From contig NZ_QMIE01000019.1 of assembly GCF_007625075.1 (NCBI RefSeq), positions 1 to 64,000 of the forward strand: a DNA stretch of 64,000 nt. The letters run 5' to 3'. Made by a program: the position numbers and the translations under genes. Source of the DNA: Oceanidesulfovibrio indonesiensis. Lineage in GTDB: Bacteria > Desulfobacterota > Desulfovibrionia > Desulfovibrionales > Desulfovibrionaceae. The notes beneath the pieces were generated by a model. That model was given only the letters and a program-made list of their open reading frames with translations. It was not told the DNA's origin and searched no databases. Shown here one piece after another: positions 22,187 to 36,117 of this stretch. How positions within the stretch are numbered: position 1 is the first letter of the stretch; each line of letters starts with the position of its first letter.

Positions 22187-22411
22187 GGATCATGCATCTT
22201 CGTATCCGCGCCGTTGCGACGGAGCATCCTGCCGATTTTTGACAGGCCTCTGCACACGGCGGGAAAATACAGATGGGTGCATTCGGGCCGTTCTGGCTTG
22301 AGAAGATGTCACGTACATAGTAATAGTAAAGGAAAGTATGTTCACTTCAGCGTGAACGCCCCATCATCGGGACACCCTGCACGAATCGTAAAAAATTAGG
22401 GAGGAAGCACA

Positions 22412-22963
22412 ATGGCGGAAGCCGCACAGATGGATAAGAACGCGCGTCGGGAAAAGGTTCTGGAAGTGTTGAACAAGGCTCGCTCCATGGAGCTCTATGC
22501 CATTTCCCAATATATGAACCAGCACTATTCCCTGGACGACATGGACTACGGCGAGCTGGCCAGGAACATGAAGCTCATCGCCATCGATGAGATGCGCCAC
22601 GCCGAGCAGTTTGCCGAGCGCATCAAGGAGCTTGGCGGCGAACCCACCACCGAGCTGGCCGACACGGTCCGCAAGAAACAGGAAGTTGGCGAGATATTCA
22701 CCTTCGACGCCGAAGTTGAGGACGACACCGTTGACATCTACAACCAGTTCCTGCGCACCTGTCGGGAGATGGGCGACAACGTGAGCGCCAGGCTCTTCGA
22801 AATCATCATCGAGGAAGAGCAGGAGCACGCCAACCACTTCGATAACGTTGGCAGCCATATCAAGAACCTGGGCGACGTGTATCTGTCCAAGGTTGCCGGA
22901 ACCTCGGCGTCCACCGGAGCCTCCTCCAAGGGTTTCGTGAACATGGCCAGCGGCGAGGCGTAG
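22412..22963 (+). CDS. bfr: bacterioferritin
   Basis: A protein of 183 residues with a four-helix ferritin fold. Ferroxidase ligands are in MELYAISQY, DEMRHAEQF and EEEQEHANHF, and a Met in RNMKLIAIDEM is placed to bind the inter-subunit heme. GGGAGG stands before the ATG. The protein stores iron as a mineral core and limits peroxide-driven damage. The C-terminal 20 residues (Ser/Ala/Gly-rich) extend beyond the usual fold. The gene is followed by a strong terminator. Confidence 0.93.
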   Translation: MAEAAQMDKNARREKVLEVLNKARSMELYAISQYMNQHYSLDDMDYGELARNMKLIAIDEMRHAEQFAERIKELGGEPTTELADTVRKKQEVGEIFTFDAEVEDDTVDIYNQFLRTCREMGDNVSARLFEIIIEEEQEHANHFDNVGSHIKNLGDVYLSKVAGTSASTGASSKGFVNMASGEA

Positions 22964-23012
22964 CCAGACCGCAGAGAGCACGAAGTTACCAACATAGAGC
23001 TTCAAAGAACAT

Positions 23013-23053
23013 AAACCGGGGGACGCGCATGATCGCTTCCCCCGGTTTCATTT
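23013..23053 (+). terminator. Rho-independent terminator after bacterioferritin
   Basis: AAACCGGGGGA (23013-23023) pairs with TCCCCCGGTTT (23038-23048), followed by a T-rich stretch. It also separates the gene from the convergent metal-efflux operon. Confidence 0.8.
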
Positions 23054-23099
23054 TGGATCAAGTTCTCTGCAGCGACCGAATGCATGATGCTCCGTGCCA

Positions 23100-27008
<3,909 letters not shown>

Positions 27009-27009
27009 G

Positions 27010-29760
27010 CTAACGGACTCCGAGAGGGCGTTCGATCTCGCCGCAGCGCAGCATGGACGCGCCGAAGTACGGGTTCAGTATCTCCTCGCTTTCCTGGACC
27101 CAGCTTGCGCCTTCGTTGCCAAAGGCCATGGGACAGAACGCTTCGTACAGGTCGCGGTTCACGCCGGCGCCCAGGCGGGCCGTGGCGGTGAGCATGCCTT
27201 CGGACAGGGTGAGGAAGCCCATGCGGGCCGCCTCGATGTCTGTCGAAGACTCGATGGCCGCGGCGCCTTGCTCCAGGCTGGCCCGTGCATCGCTCCAGAT
27301 TGTCGCGGCCGCTTCGGACAGGCCGCTTGCATCCACCATGGGCAGAGTGAGCGTAAGCACGCGGGCCTGCTCCCTGGCCGTGGGAAGGTGGTCGTCCGCC
27401 AGGGCGAGTTGCACGCCCAGATACGCGCTCACGATGGGAGCCAGAGCCTGGCGAAAGGCGGCCGGAGTGTCCAGGAGACTGGATGCCGGGGACTCCATCG
27501 GATCGCCTGTCGCGGGTTCGGACGGCGCGAGTTCGCGCCTGACCTCGCCGCAGCGCAGCATGGACGCGCCATAGTAGGGGTTGAGCACGTCGGGCTGGAT
27601 TTGCAGCCAGGTGCCGCCCTGGTTGTCGAAGGCCATGGGGCAGAACATCTCGTAGACCGGCGTGTCGTCCGGGCCGCCGAATCGGGTGATGAGCGTGGTT
27701 AACCCGTCGGAAAGGGGTTGGAAGGAGTCGCGCATGGCGGTGATGTCTCCACCCTCCATGGCGTCGAGCGCGTCCTGCATGGCCCCGGAGGCTTCCTGCC
27801 AGACGTCGGCGGCTTCTCCGCTCAGCTCATCTGCCGGCACCCGGCCGAGCAGGCTGCGCAGTTCGTCGGCCGCGGCTCGGGCTGCCTCGGCGTCGTCTCC
27901 GCTGAGCGCATCATGCATCGCAAGGTAAGATCGGAAGAGCTGTGTCAGCGATTCCCGGAACGCGGGGGGCGCTTGCAGTAGGGCGGCTCGTTTCGGAGGG
28001 GCCAGCGGGAAGGCGTCCCTCAGCTCGGCGAAATGGCCCTCGAACGTCCTGAACAGCCGCGCAGCCTCGCTGACGTCCTCGGCCTCGCTGCCGAGGAAGG
28101 AGTCGTTGCGCAGGAGCATGGACAACTCCTTCCAGAGCAATGCCGCGTCCTGGTCTGTGATCGACGTCGGGTCGATGGCGCAGACCGCGTCGTAAAAGTC
28201 TTTGAAAGCGGACCGCACGGCTTCCACGCCGACGGCGCCCTGCCGCGCGGCGTACACCGCCTCTTCAACCATGGCATAGTGCTGCGGAAGGACCGGCAGC
28301 TGCCTGGCGAACTCGAAGGGGACGTCGTAGGCCGGCTCGTCGGGCATTTCCATCTCGGTCCCGGCGCCGGGCGGACCGGCGGCGTGCATGCCGTGGTCGT
28401 GTCCTGCCGGTGCGGGCGCGCCAGCATCCGGAGTCATCATGGAAGGCTTGGCTTTGATCTGCACGGCCGAGTCGATCTTGAAAGCGCCCTTGGCCACCAC
28501 GAGATCGCCTTCGGAAAGGCCTTCCCTTACGATGTAGACGTCTCCGGCGCGCGGGCCGAGCACAATCTCCTGACCGTAATACAGGCCGGGATCGTCGGGG
28601 TGCTGCAGATAAACCACGGCGCGCTTGCCCGTGAGCAGCGGGGCGGATGCGGGAATGACCAGCGGGGTTGCGTCGTCACCGGCTTCGGTGCGCTGGGCCG
28701 CGGTGACGAACATGCCGGGCTTGAGCCGTCCGTCCTCGTTATTCGCCTCCAACCGAACGCGGATGGTGCGGGTTGATCTGTCCACAAAGGGGTCGATGTA
28801 GACCACCTCGCCCTCGAACGTTTCGCCGGGGTGCGCTGCCGTGGCGAACCGGACCGTCTGCCCCATTCTGATCCAGGGCAGGTCGGACTCGTACGCCTCC
28901 AGCACGACCCAGACCCGGGAGAGGTCCGCCACAGTGAAGAGCGGGGCACCGGTCTGCACGTAGGCGCCCTCGGTCACATGGCGTTCGATGACCACGCCGC
29001 CGGTGGTGGAGGTGATGGTCACATGGTCTGAAGGAGTGCCGCGGCGCAGCACAGCGTCTATCTGTCCGCCTGAAAGACCGAGCAGGGAGAGCTTCTTGCG
29101 GGCTGCGTCCAGGGTCCTCTGGGCTGTCTGTTTGGTCAGGGTGGAGCGTGAATCGGCCAGGCGTTCAAGGGTCTCGGCAGCCTGGATGAGTTCGGCCTGG
29201 GCGGAAAGAAGATCGGGGCTATATATGGATGCGAGGCGTTCGCCACCCTCCACCTGCTGGCCGGTGTAGTCCACGTAGAGCGTGTCCAGCCGGCCGCCGA
29301 CCCAGGCGGCTATCTCGGCGAGTCGCGTCTCGTCGTAGGCCACCTTGCCGGTGAGGCGGGTGGTGAGGCCCACGGCGCGCCGCTCGACGGGCACGACCTC
29401 CACCTCTGCCAGGGTCCGGGCCCGGGAGGACAGGCGAATCTGGCGCAGGCTGACGACCTCACCGTCGCCGTCGCCATCGGTCAGAGGGATCAGGTCCATG
29501 AAACAGATCGGGCACTGGCCCGGCTCCGGGAGCTGGATCTGCGGGTGCATGGAGCACGTCCAGACCACGTCCCCTCCGGATTCACCGGATGCGGCCGGCT
29601 GCTCGGCCGCGGCGTGGTCGTGATCTTCGTGGCCGTCCGCTGCGGGCTGATCTGTGGCGGGTTTTTCAGGAGCGCGGGAAGGAGACCCGACAAAATAGCC
29701 AACTGCGAACACTGCCGCGAGGAGCAGCACGGCGCCGAGTATGCGGGTGGATCGTTTCAT
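27010..29760 (-). CDS. cusB: metal efflux adaptor (CusB-like) fused to several metal-binding domains
   Basis: A protein of 916 residues, about twice the usual CusB length. After a signal anchor (1-25) and a His/Asp-rich stretch, residues 66-93 form a heavy-metal-binding domain with CSMHPQ and CPICFMDL. The adaptor proper (lipoyl, hairpin, barrel) spans about 95-450. The C-terminal half is helical and ends in two copies of a DUF3347-like motif, FCPMAF...NPYxGASMLRCGE, near 702-736 and 873-910; a third related helical unit without the Cys motif lies near 490-620. It should deliver metal from periplasm to the pump. Confidence 0.9.
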   Translation of the reverse strand: MKRSTRILGAVLLLAAVFAVGYFVGSPSRAPEKPATDQPAADGHEDHDHAAAEQPAASGESGGDVVWTCSMHPQIQLPEPGQCPICFMDLIPLTDGDGDGEVVSLRQIRLSSRARTLAEVEVVPVERRAVGLTTRLTGKVAYDETRLAEIAAWVGGRLDTLYVDYTGQQVEGGERLASIYSPDLLSAQAELIQAAETLERLADSRSTLTKQTAQRTLDAARKKLSLLGLSGGQIDAVLRRGTPSDHVTITSTTGGVVIERHVTEGAYVQTGAPLFTVADLSRVWVVLEAYESDLPWIRMGQTVRFATAAHPGETFEGEVVYIDPFVDRSTRTIRVRLEANNEDGRLKPGMFVTAAQRTEAGDDATPLVIPASAPLLTGKRAVVYLQHPDDPGLYYGQEIVLGPRAGDVYIVREGLSEGDLVVAKGAFKIDSAVQIKAKPSMMTPDAGAPAPAGHDHGMHAAGPPGAGTEMEMPDEPAYDVPFEFARQLPVLPQHYAMVEEAVYAARQGAVGVEAVRSAFKDFYDAVCAIDPTSITDQDAALLWKELSMLLRNDSFLGSEAEDVSEAARLFRTFEGHFAELRDAFPLAPPKRAALLQAPPAFRESLTQLFRSYLAMHDALSGDDAEAARAAADELRSLLGRVPADELSGEAADVWQEASGAMQDALDAMEGGDITAMRDSFQPLSDGLTTLITRFGGPDDTPVYEMFCPMAFDNQGGTWLQIQPDVLNPYYGASMLRCGEVRRELAPSEPATGDPMESPASSLLDTPAAFRQALAPIVSAYLGVQLALADDHLPTAREQARVLTLTLPMVDASGLSEAAATIWSDARASLEQGAAAIESSTDIEAARMGFLTLSEGMLTATARLGAGVNRDLYEAFCPMAFGNEGASWVQESEEILNPYFGASMLRCGEIERPLGVR

Positions 29761-29788
29761 GGACCTGTCCGATCAGGTTTGGTCGTTG

Positions 29789-30058
29789 TTATTCCTTGGG
29801 GGCATCTTCCAGTTCGATGCCCTTCTCTTCCATTTCCTTGAGATACTTCTCAGGATTTTCGAGAAACTGCTTGTCGCAGCCGGGGCAGCAGAAGTAGATG
29901 CGTTTGCCCTCGTAATCCACGTAGACTTCCTTGTTCTGGAGCTCGCTGCCCAGCACCGGGCAGGTTTCCTGCTGTTTGGCGAAGACTGTTGCGGCGAGCA
30001 GCAGTGTGAGTGAAAGGCCCAGAATCGAAATGCGGATGGCATTCTTGATGGATTTCAT
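29789..30058 (-). CDS. small exported YHS-domain metal-binding protein
   Basis: An 89-residue protein with a signal peptide ending in ATVFA (about residue 27). The mature part is a YHS/TRASH-type domain: ETCPVLG, then VDYEGKRIYFCCPGCDKQF and ENPEKYL, with four cysteines suited to bind copper or zinc. It lies between the outer-membrane factor and the adaptor genes of the metal efflux operon, so it probably acts as a periplasmic metal carrier. No experimentally known counterpart could be named. Confidence 0.8.
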   Translation of the reverse strand: MKSIKNAIRISILGLSLTLLLAATVFAKQQETCPVLGSELQNKEVYVDYEGKRIYFCCPGCDKQFLENPEKYLKEMEEKGIELEDAPKE

Positions 30059-30061
30059 GTG

Positions 30062-31534
30062 TTACTCCGTGCTGATGGTGTCTTTTACAGCTGGTTGCGC
30101 CAGCTTCGGTGTTTCGGCCTCAATTTCGTACATGAGCGGCGGTGTAAGTTCTCCGCCCAGAAGATTGCCGTGCACGATGCAGGGAATCTCCCGCCCGAGG
30201 ATGGTTTCCATCTGGGCCATGCGCTGCGCCTGTTCGGAGAGGGCGCGGGCCTGGGCGAGTTCGAGTTCCAGCAGAGTCTTCTCCGCCTGGAGGAAGTCGC
30301 CCATGGTCGCAAGGCCGGACTGGTAAGATTCGACGGTGGCGCCGAGGGCCTGGGTAGCCTTGGGGATGAGGGTGTCGGCGTACAGGGCCACCTGCCGCTC
30401 AGCGTCACGGTATTTGTACAGCGCCATGCGCAGGTCGGCCTCAAGTGATTGCTCCAGGTCCATCTCGGAAGCCATGGCCGCGCGCTTCCTGGCCCTGGCT
30501 TCGCGCACGGCGGCGGCGTTCTTGCCGAACCATATGGGCACCTTGATGGACAGGCCCGCGATGACCGGGTCCCTGCCCGCGCCTTCTGTGGTGCGGGATG
30601 CGGAGAAGCCCACGTCGCCGTCCTGGCTCACGGACTGGCCGCGCCGCAGCGCCGTGTTGTCCGTGAGTATGGTGGACAGGCTCACCGTGAACTCCGGAAA
30701 ATAGCTCTTGCGAGCCAGGTCCACGCCGGCTTCCGCCTTGGTGATGCGCAGGTTGCTGGCCAGCAGGCGAGGCGTGCCCGATTCGAGCAGGGCGAGTATC
30801 TCCCCATCTTCCATGGACGGCTTCATGAGGGGCACGGACTCCGGCCAGGGGATTTCCTGGTCCGCATCCCTGCCCATTGCCGCGTTCAGCGCGGCAACGA
30901 GGGGCGTGCGCAGTTCTTCCAGCGTGCGGATGCGATCTTCCAGCGTGGCGAGTTCCACCTGCAGCCGGATAAGGTCCGAGTACTCGGCCAGCCCGCTTTC
31001 GTAGCGGGTGCGGACCACGCCTTCCAGGTAGACGAGAAGGTTCAGTGTTTCGCGGTTGATTTCCAGGGCGCGCGCCAGATACGCGTACTCATAGTAAACC
31101 TGCTTGACTTCGTAGAAGATTCGAAACGCGGTATCGTCCAGAAGCGCCTTGAGCGCATCGGCTTCCAGGGCGGCCTGCTTTTCCTGAAGCGAGAGCGTGC
31201 CGAACCACGGAAAGGATTGCGCCAGGCCGATGGAAGCACGCTGATTGCCGGTCCGGGTCTGCACAGGCTCCAGGTACCAGCCGAGATTCACGGTGGGGTT
31301 GGGCAGATACCCTTCCTGGTTCATCTTCTCGGCGGCTGCTTTCCAGTTCTCGAACGCCTCGATCAGGGCCGGGCTGTTCTCCGCGGCGATTCGCAGATAC
31401 CCGGCGAGCTCCATGGACCCATGGGCGCCGGCGGCATCTTCCGGAGTGGGGGCCTGGGCGGCCTGCGCCAGGGCGTTGCCGGTCAGGATTGCGCACACAA
31501 GTGCGGCCATGGCGAGTATTCTGATCTGTTTCAT
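30062..31534 (-). CDS. cusC: TolC-family outer-membrane efflux protein (CusC-like)
   Basis: A protein of 490 residues from the ATG at 31534, which gives a clean signal peptide (MKQIRILAMAALVCAILTGNALA). A start eight codons earlier would spoil it; neither start has a strong ribosome site. Two repeated helical halves (SPALIEAFENWKAAAEKM; LRITKAEAGVDLARKSYFPE) and beta-strand regions are typical of outer-membrane efflux channels. It is first in the four-gene leftward metal-efflux operon and should form its exit duct. Confidence 0.85.
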   Translation of the reverse strand: MKQIRILAMAALVCAILTGNALAQAAQAPTPEDAAGAHGSMELAGYLRIAAENSPALIEAFENWKAAAEKMNQEGYLPNPTVNLGWYLEPVQTRTGNQRASIGLAQSFPWFGTLSLQEKQAALEADALKALLDDTAFRIFYEVKQVYYEYAYLARALEINRETLNLLVYLEGVVRTRYESGLAEYSDLIRLQVELATLEDRIRTLEELRTPLVAALNAAMGRDADQEIPWPESVPLMKPSMEDGEILALLESGTPRLLASNLRITKAEAGVDLARKSYFPEFTVSLSTILTDNTALRRGQSVSQDGDVGFSASRTTEGAGRDPVIAGLSIKVPIWFGKNAAAVREARARKRAAMASEMDLEQSLEADLRMALYKYRDAERQVALYADTLIPKATQALGATVESYQSGLATMGDFLQAEKTLLELELAQARALSEQAQRMAQMETILGREIPCIVHGNLLGGELTPPLMYEIEAETPKLAQPAVKDTISTE

Positions 31535-31923
31535 GGTGGTTCGATGCCCTTGGATCATTGCACGTAATCATAAACGATGCAGTACGCCCCACCTCAAGCA
31601 CATATCATACCAGCACGGTAGGTTCAGTGCCAAGTCAAGTCATGGCAGGAATATTACAGGAAAATCGACAGAAAAGGAATGCTGTGGAAAGAAATGGGAC
31701 AACATTCGGAAACGTGGATGTGTTCAATTAGTATACACGACCTGTCAGGGTGTGGATATATTCGATACAGTTCGATGGTGCTAAGATTTCATTTCCTGTG
31801 CCGAATAAGAATGAGCGCGTGGATATCCCGCAAGGCGCGGGGTTTATTTATGGCAAATGAAATACTATGCTCAAACGAAACACACGCCGATTCTTCAACC
31901 GCTCGATTCGATGAAGGAATACC
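31535..31923. other. divergent intergenic region, metal-efflux operon / chemotaxis receptor
   Basis: An AT-rich stretch of 389 bases that must hold the promoter of the efflux operon (leftward) and of the receptor gene (rightward). No MerR-type or CusR-type operator could be identified with confidence. Short open frames here have no coding character. Confidence 0.4.
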
Positions 31924-33489
31924 ATGAAAAATTTGATAATCTTCCTGGCTGCGACTCTGGTGTTCATCGTCGTCTCGGCCATTGCAGCCACAGCCGGCCC
32001 GGGAGGGGCCAGCATCTGGGTGCTGGCGCCGGCAGGAGCCGCCGCCGCGGCGTCTGTCGCTGCTCTGGTCATGGCGCTCATGCGAAACAAGCAGGATGCG
32101 GCACTGGCCGCTGCGGCCGAGGACGCCGTGGCGGGCAAGCCGGTGGACGCCGAGTTGCTCCGCTCCGCAGGCAACCTGGGCCAGAGCCTGGATGCGCTGG
32201 TACATGAAATACGGCGCCAGAAGGGACTTGTTCAGGGCGTGCTCGTGGGCCTGCCCATGCCGTACCTGCTGACGGACACAAAGGAGCGCGTGGTGATGAC
32301 GAACAAGGAAACCATGGACATGCTCCAGATAGACAGGGCGCCCGAAACCCAGCACGGCCGCACACTGGCCGAAGTCTTCTACAACGACCCCACCCGGCAG
32401 ACTGCGGTAGGCAAGGCCATTAATAATGGCGAGGTCTTTCGCAATCTGGAGGTCACCATCACCGGCCACAAGGGCGGGCAACGCCACGTGCTGGCCAATG
32501 TCTATCCGCTCTACGGGCTTGACGGGGAGTGCATCGGCGGGTTCTGCCTCTACCTCGACATGACCAAACTCAAGGAGAAGGAACAGGAAATCTGCGACCA
32601 GAACGAACTCATCAGCCGGGCGGCACAGCGGGCCACGGCTGTAGCCGAGAGCATGGCTTCGGCTTCCGACGAGTTCGCGGCGCAGGTGGAGGAAACCCGC
32701 GCCTCCACGGAGCAGCAGCGGGCAAGCACCACGGAGGCTGCGAGCGCCATCGAGCAGATGAGCGCATCAATCATGGAGGTGGCCAGCAATGCCCGCGACG
32801 TGACAGAGCTTGCGGATTCCTCCCGCGCCAAGGCGGGTGAAGGCTCCGCCGAAGTGGAGCGCACGCAGCAGGTCATCCGGAGCATGAGCAAGGAAGCCGA
32901 AACGCTCATGCAGGACATGGTGGGCCTCGGCGGTCAGGCCGAGGAGATCGGCAAGGTGCTTGGGGTCATCAACGACATCGCCGATCAGACCAATCTGCTG
33001 GCGCTGAACGCGGCCATCGAGGCGGCCAGGGCCGGCGAAGCCGGCAAGGGGTTCGCCGTGGTGGCGGACGAAGTGCGCAAGCTGGCGGAAAAGACCATGC
33101 AGGCCACCAAGGAGGTGGGCAGCGTGGTCAAGGCCATTCAGGCCAGCGCCGTGCAGAGCAGGGCATCCACCGAGTCAGTTGTTTCATCCGTTGGCCAGGG
33201 GGTTGAGTCGGCTTCGGCAATCGCCGAGACGTTCCGGCAGATCCAGGAGACGATTGAGCAGACGGCCGAGCGCGTGAGCGGCATAGCCGCCGCCGTGGAG
33301 CAGCAGTCCACAGCCAGCGACGAGGTGGCGGCCGCGACGAACCACATCCAGAACGCGGCGCAGGAGACCGCGAGCGCCATGGAGGAGTCCTCCCGGGCGG
33401 TAGTGGAACTGGCCCGCATGGCTGGCGAGCTCAAGGAGATCATCAACGAAATGCAGGCCCAGGCCCCGGAGGAATGCAAGTCCGAATAG
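31924..33489 (+). CDS. methyl-accepting chemotaxis protein with PAS domain
   Basis: A protein of 521 residues. Two membrane segments lie at about 1-24 and 29-52 with almost no periplasmic loop, so it probably senses from within the cell. A PAS-like domain ([21 protein letters not shown]) covers about 105-220. The signalling tip is the conserved hairpin [20 protein letters not shown] followed by [20 protein letters not shown]. It controls a CheA/CheW complex. AAGGAA precedes the ATG. No chemotaxis partners are in the window. Confidence 0.92.
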   Translation: MKNLIIFLAATLVFIVVSAIAATAGPGGASIWVLAPAGAAAAASVAALVMALMRNKQDAALAAAAEDAVAGKPVDAELLRSAGNLGQSLDALVHEIRRQKGLVQGVLVGLPMPYLLTDTKERVVMTNKETMDMLQIDRAPETQHGRTLAEVFYNDPTRQTAVGKAINNGEVFRNLEVTITGHKGGQRHVLANVYPLYGLDGECIGGFCLYLDMTKLKEKEQEICDQNELISRAAQRATAVAESMASASDEFAAQVEETRASTEQQRASTTEAASAIEQMSASIMEVASNARDVTELADSSRAKAGEGSAEVERTQQVIRSMSKEAETLMQDMVGLGGQAEEIGKVLGVINDIADQTNLLALNAAIEAARAGEAGKGFAVVADEVRKLAEKTMQATKEVGSVVKAIQASAVQSRASTESVVSSVGQGVESASAIAETFRQIQETIEQTAERVSGIAAAVEQQSTASDEVAAATNHIQNAAQETASAMEESSRAVVELARMAGELKEIINEMQAQAPEECKSE

Positions 33490-33623
33490 TGCACTGACCG
33501 GGCATTTTGGGCGGCAGAGCAGTGAGGGGGCGCAGGCGTTCTGCAGACCTGCGGAAACGGGTCGATCCGGAAATCTTCGGAGGGATGCCGTATTGAAAGG
33601 ATACCGGGCTGACACACAGGCTC

Positions 33624-34289
33624 TCAGCCCCAGTGCGAGCCGGTGGCCCTGGTCCAGCGCTCGTGCAGGGCGTCCATGTTCTTGCTGTGCGTGAGCACTA
33701 CGACCTCGTCATCCTTGCGTATCTTGGTGGAGTCGTCCGTCAGGATGAACTCCTGCTCCCTATACAGGCAGACGACCCTGGCGTTTGTCGGCAGGTCCAG
33801 TTCCCCCACGGCGCCGGCGTCCTCCGAGCCGGCGGTAAAGGAAAATATCCGCGCAGCGCCTTTGATGACCGTGCGCAGCTCCAGCACATCCACTCCCTCC
33901 ACCATGTCCGCCAGAAAGCGGCTGATGGTGCGCGTGGGTATTATCGTGTCAGTGAGGCCGAGCTCCCGGCAGATGGGCTCGAAGTCCGGATCGATGATGC
34001 TCACTATGATCCGTTCGAAGCCCATGGAACGGCCGACAAGGCCGGCAATGAGGTTGGACTGGTCGCTGTCCGAAAGACAGAACAGGACATCGGCCTTCTC
34101 GGGGTTTGTCTCTTTGAGCATGGCCGGGCTGCTGCCGTCGCCGTGCAGGAAGCTGCAGTCCATGTGTTCGATGAGCTGGTCGATGCGCTCCTTGTTTTTC
34201 TCGATGATTACCACCTCGTACTGCTTGTCGATGAGCAGTTCGGCCGAGCGCACGGTAGTGTCGCTGGCGCCGATGAATACGATTCTCAT
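33624..34289 (-). CDS. trkA: TrkA-family potassium uptake regulatory subunit
   Basis: A protein of 221 residues starting MRIVFIGASDTTVRSAELL at 34289, with AAGGAGAG eight bases before the ATG. A longer upstream frame is a shadow of trkH. TrkA-N (about 1-120) is the NAD(H)/ATP-binding Rossmann gate domain, here with a degenerate G-x-S-x-x-T loop; TrkA-C (about 135-215) follows. Only one N/C pair is present, as in KtrA and many bacterial TrkA proteins. It regulates the channel encoded just upstream, whose stop overlaps its ATG. Confidence 0.9.
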   Translation of the reverse strand: MRIVFIGASDTTVRSAELLIDKQYEVVIIEKNKERIDQLIEHMDCSFLHGDGSSPAMLKETNPEKADVLFCLSDSDQSNLIAGLVGRSMGFERIIVSIIDPDFEPICRELGLTDTIIPTRTISRFLADMVEGVDVLELRTVIKGAARIFSFTAGSEDAGAVGELDLPTNARVVCLYREQEFILTDDSTKIRKDDEVVVLTHSKNMDALHERWTRATGSHWG

Positions 34290-35746
34290 GGGTGCGCTCT
34301 CCTTCCGATCCAGGATGACGGGTTGAGCAGAACAAGGATGGCGATGATCTCCACACGGCCAAGAAGCATGTCCAGGCAGAGCACCAGCTTGAGGAACGCG
34401 GGCAGATCGTTGGAAACAACGCCGGCGGACAGACCCACGGTGCCTACGGCGGAGACTACGTCGAACAGCGATTCCAGCGGTGGGTAGCCGTACGCCAGAA
34501 AAGCTATCCAGGAACCAGAGACGGTGAGGACGTACAGCACGGTGAGCAGCAGGGCGTTGCGAATCACGTTCTCGTCCAGCTCCACGCCCAGCAGTCGCGG
34601 CGGCCGAACGGCGTGCGGAGGCATGTTCACGCGTGCAAGGAACGTGCGGAGCAGACCAACAAAAATCAGCAGCCGCAGGATTTTGACCCCGCCGCCCGTG
34701 GAGCCCACACAGCCGCCGACAAGCATGGCCGGCAGCAACACCGCTTTGGTGGCTGCGTGCAGCGGGGCGAGATCCATGTTCGCAAATCCGGCCGTGGACT
34801 GGGCCGAAAACGCCAAGACTGGCGCGTGCTTCAGCACGGCCCCCCAGTCCATACTGTCCAGGTAGCGCAGGCATAACGAGACGATGGCCACGCCGAGCAC
34901 GCACATGGCTGCCAGCGTCATGGCCTCCACACGCATTATACGCGAGCCACGGCTTTTTCTGTAGGCCGGCGCAAAGAGTATGAACGGTGCGGCCCCCAGA
35001 ACGCAGACCGCCACCGTGACGAGTTGCGTCGGCAAGCCGGTGGCTGCGAGGCTGGAGTCGTATGGGGCGTAGCCTCCGGTGGATACAGCCGCCATGGCGA
35101 AGACCACGCTGTCGAACAATGACGCTCCGGACAGGAGCAGGGCGAGCACGCCGACGGCGCTGAGAGCGAGGTAGACGCCGAGCACACGCCGTGCGTAGGC
35201 CTTGGTGCCGCCCCAGAGGTCGTCACCAGGGTCTTCGGCTGTGGACAGCCGCTTGGCGATGCCGCCGGGCTGAACGACCAGAGCCAGTGAGAAGGCCACG
35301 ATGCCCAGGCCCCCGTACCATTGCATCCAGGCGCGGGCGAAAAGGAACGGTCCGGGCATGTCATTCACACTTGGCAAGGTGCTCAGGCCCGTGGTGGTGG
35401 CGCCGGAAAGCGCCTCGAAGCAGGCATCGAGGAACGAGATGCCGGTATGCATCATGGGGTAGGTCATCAGCAGCGGCACCAGGATGAACAAGAGCGCCAC
35501 CAGAGCGAAGACCTCGTTGGTCTGCATGCTCTTGAGCGACGCGCGGGTTCGCCGGGCGAGCAGTGTGAGGCCGAGCAGGAAGAGGATGACAACGCCATAG
35601 CGCATGGCGATGGCGTAATGTGCAAAACCCACGGAGACAGCCGCCGGCACAATGGTGAGGGCGATGAGGACGGGACCCATGTCGCCGAAGGATTTGAGCA
35701 GCAATTGCGGCCGAATGGCGAACGAAAGCGCGGTGTCTTTGCTCAT
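34286..35746 (-). CDS. trkH: TrkH-family potassium channel subunit
   Basis: A protein of 486 residues with the multi-helix TrkH/KtrB fold. Pore-loop segments are seen in SGATTTGLSTLPS, VSTGGYAPYDSS, QSTAGFANMDL and GTVGLSAGVVS, each carrying the selectivity-filter glycine. It takes up potassium, often as the first response to osmotic upshift, which fits the many osmoprotectant genes nearby. It overlaps trkA by four bases, so the two are coupled. Confidence 0.92.
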   Translation of the reverse strand: MSKDTALSFAIRPQLLLKSFGDMGPVLIALTIVPAAVSVGFAHYAIAMRYGVVILFLLGLTLLARRTRASLKSMQTNEVFALVALLFILVPLLMTYPMMHTGISFLDACFEALSGATTTGLSTLPSVNDMPGPFLFARAWMQWYGGLGIVAFSLALVVQPGGIAKRLSTAEDPGDDLWGGTKAYARRVLGVYLALSAVGVLALLLSGASLFDSVVFAMAAVSTGGYAPYDSSLAATGLPTQLVTVAVCVLGAAPFILFAPAYRKSRGSRIMRVEAMTLAAMCVLGVAIVSLCLRYLDSMDWGAVLKHAPVLAFSAQSTAGFANMDLAPLHAATKAVLLPAMLVGGCVGSTGGGVKILRLLIFVGLLRTFLARVNMPPHAVRPPRLLGVELDENVIRNALLLTVLYVLTVSGSWIAFLAYGYPPLESLFDVVSAVGTVGLSAGVVSNDLPAFLKLVLCLDMLLGRVEIIAILVLLNPSSWIGRRAHP

Positions 35747-36117
35747 GGGGATCGTCTTTGAAGCATCCCTGGCATCTCGTGGGCGACATTCTCCAGACTG
35801 AAGCCCTTTAATGTCGCGTTCCAGAAAAAAATACTACATTGCGACACCAACACGCCACGGACGGGTCGCCGCATCTTGCGGCGTAGCAAGCCTTCCACAA
35901 AAGCAGGGTTGAGACCGTGTTTTGCAGAACATAACACGAGGACGCATATCCACAGAGTTTCAGAGTAACGCGTTCCGGCATTCCGAGTCCATACAAATGA
36001 AACGGAAATGGCAGCTATGTGTTATTTCCAAAGCCGCAGTGGTCGCCAGAAAAATCGCCCGCACCGCCGGTTCCAGGCAGAGCGGGCGCAGATTTCGGAG
36101 TGACCCGGAAACAATCC
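35747..36117. other. intergenic region with trkH promoter area and a leftward terminator
   Basis: This stretch of 371 bases should contain the trkH promoter. CGCCGCA (35867-35873) and TGCGGCG (35877-35883) form a strong hairpin without a T-run. A leftward terminator for the trypsin-fold gene lies near the right end. No gene is supported. Confidence 0.4.
36049..36088 (-). terminator. Rho-independent terminator after the trypsin-fold gene
   Basis: On the minus strand CGCCCGC and GCGGGCG (plus-strand 36082-36088 and 36056-36062) pair over a 19-base loop and are followed by ATTTTTC. It lies about 30 bases beyond the stop codon. Confidence 0.7.

Noticed and set aside
33624-34904. Longer 426-codon form of the TrkA gene
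   Set aside because: The extra N-terminus is a shadow of trkH; a good ribosome site and the family's N-terminus lie at 34289.
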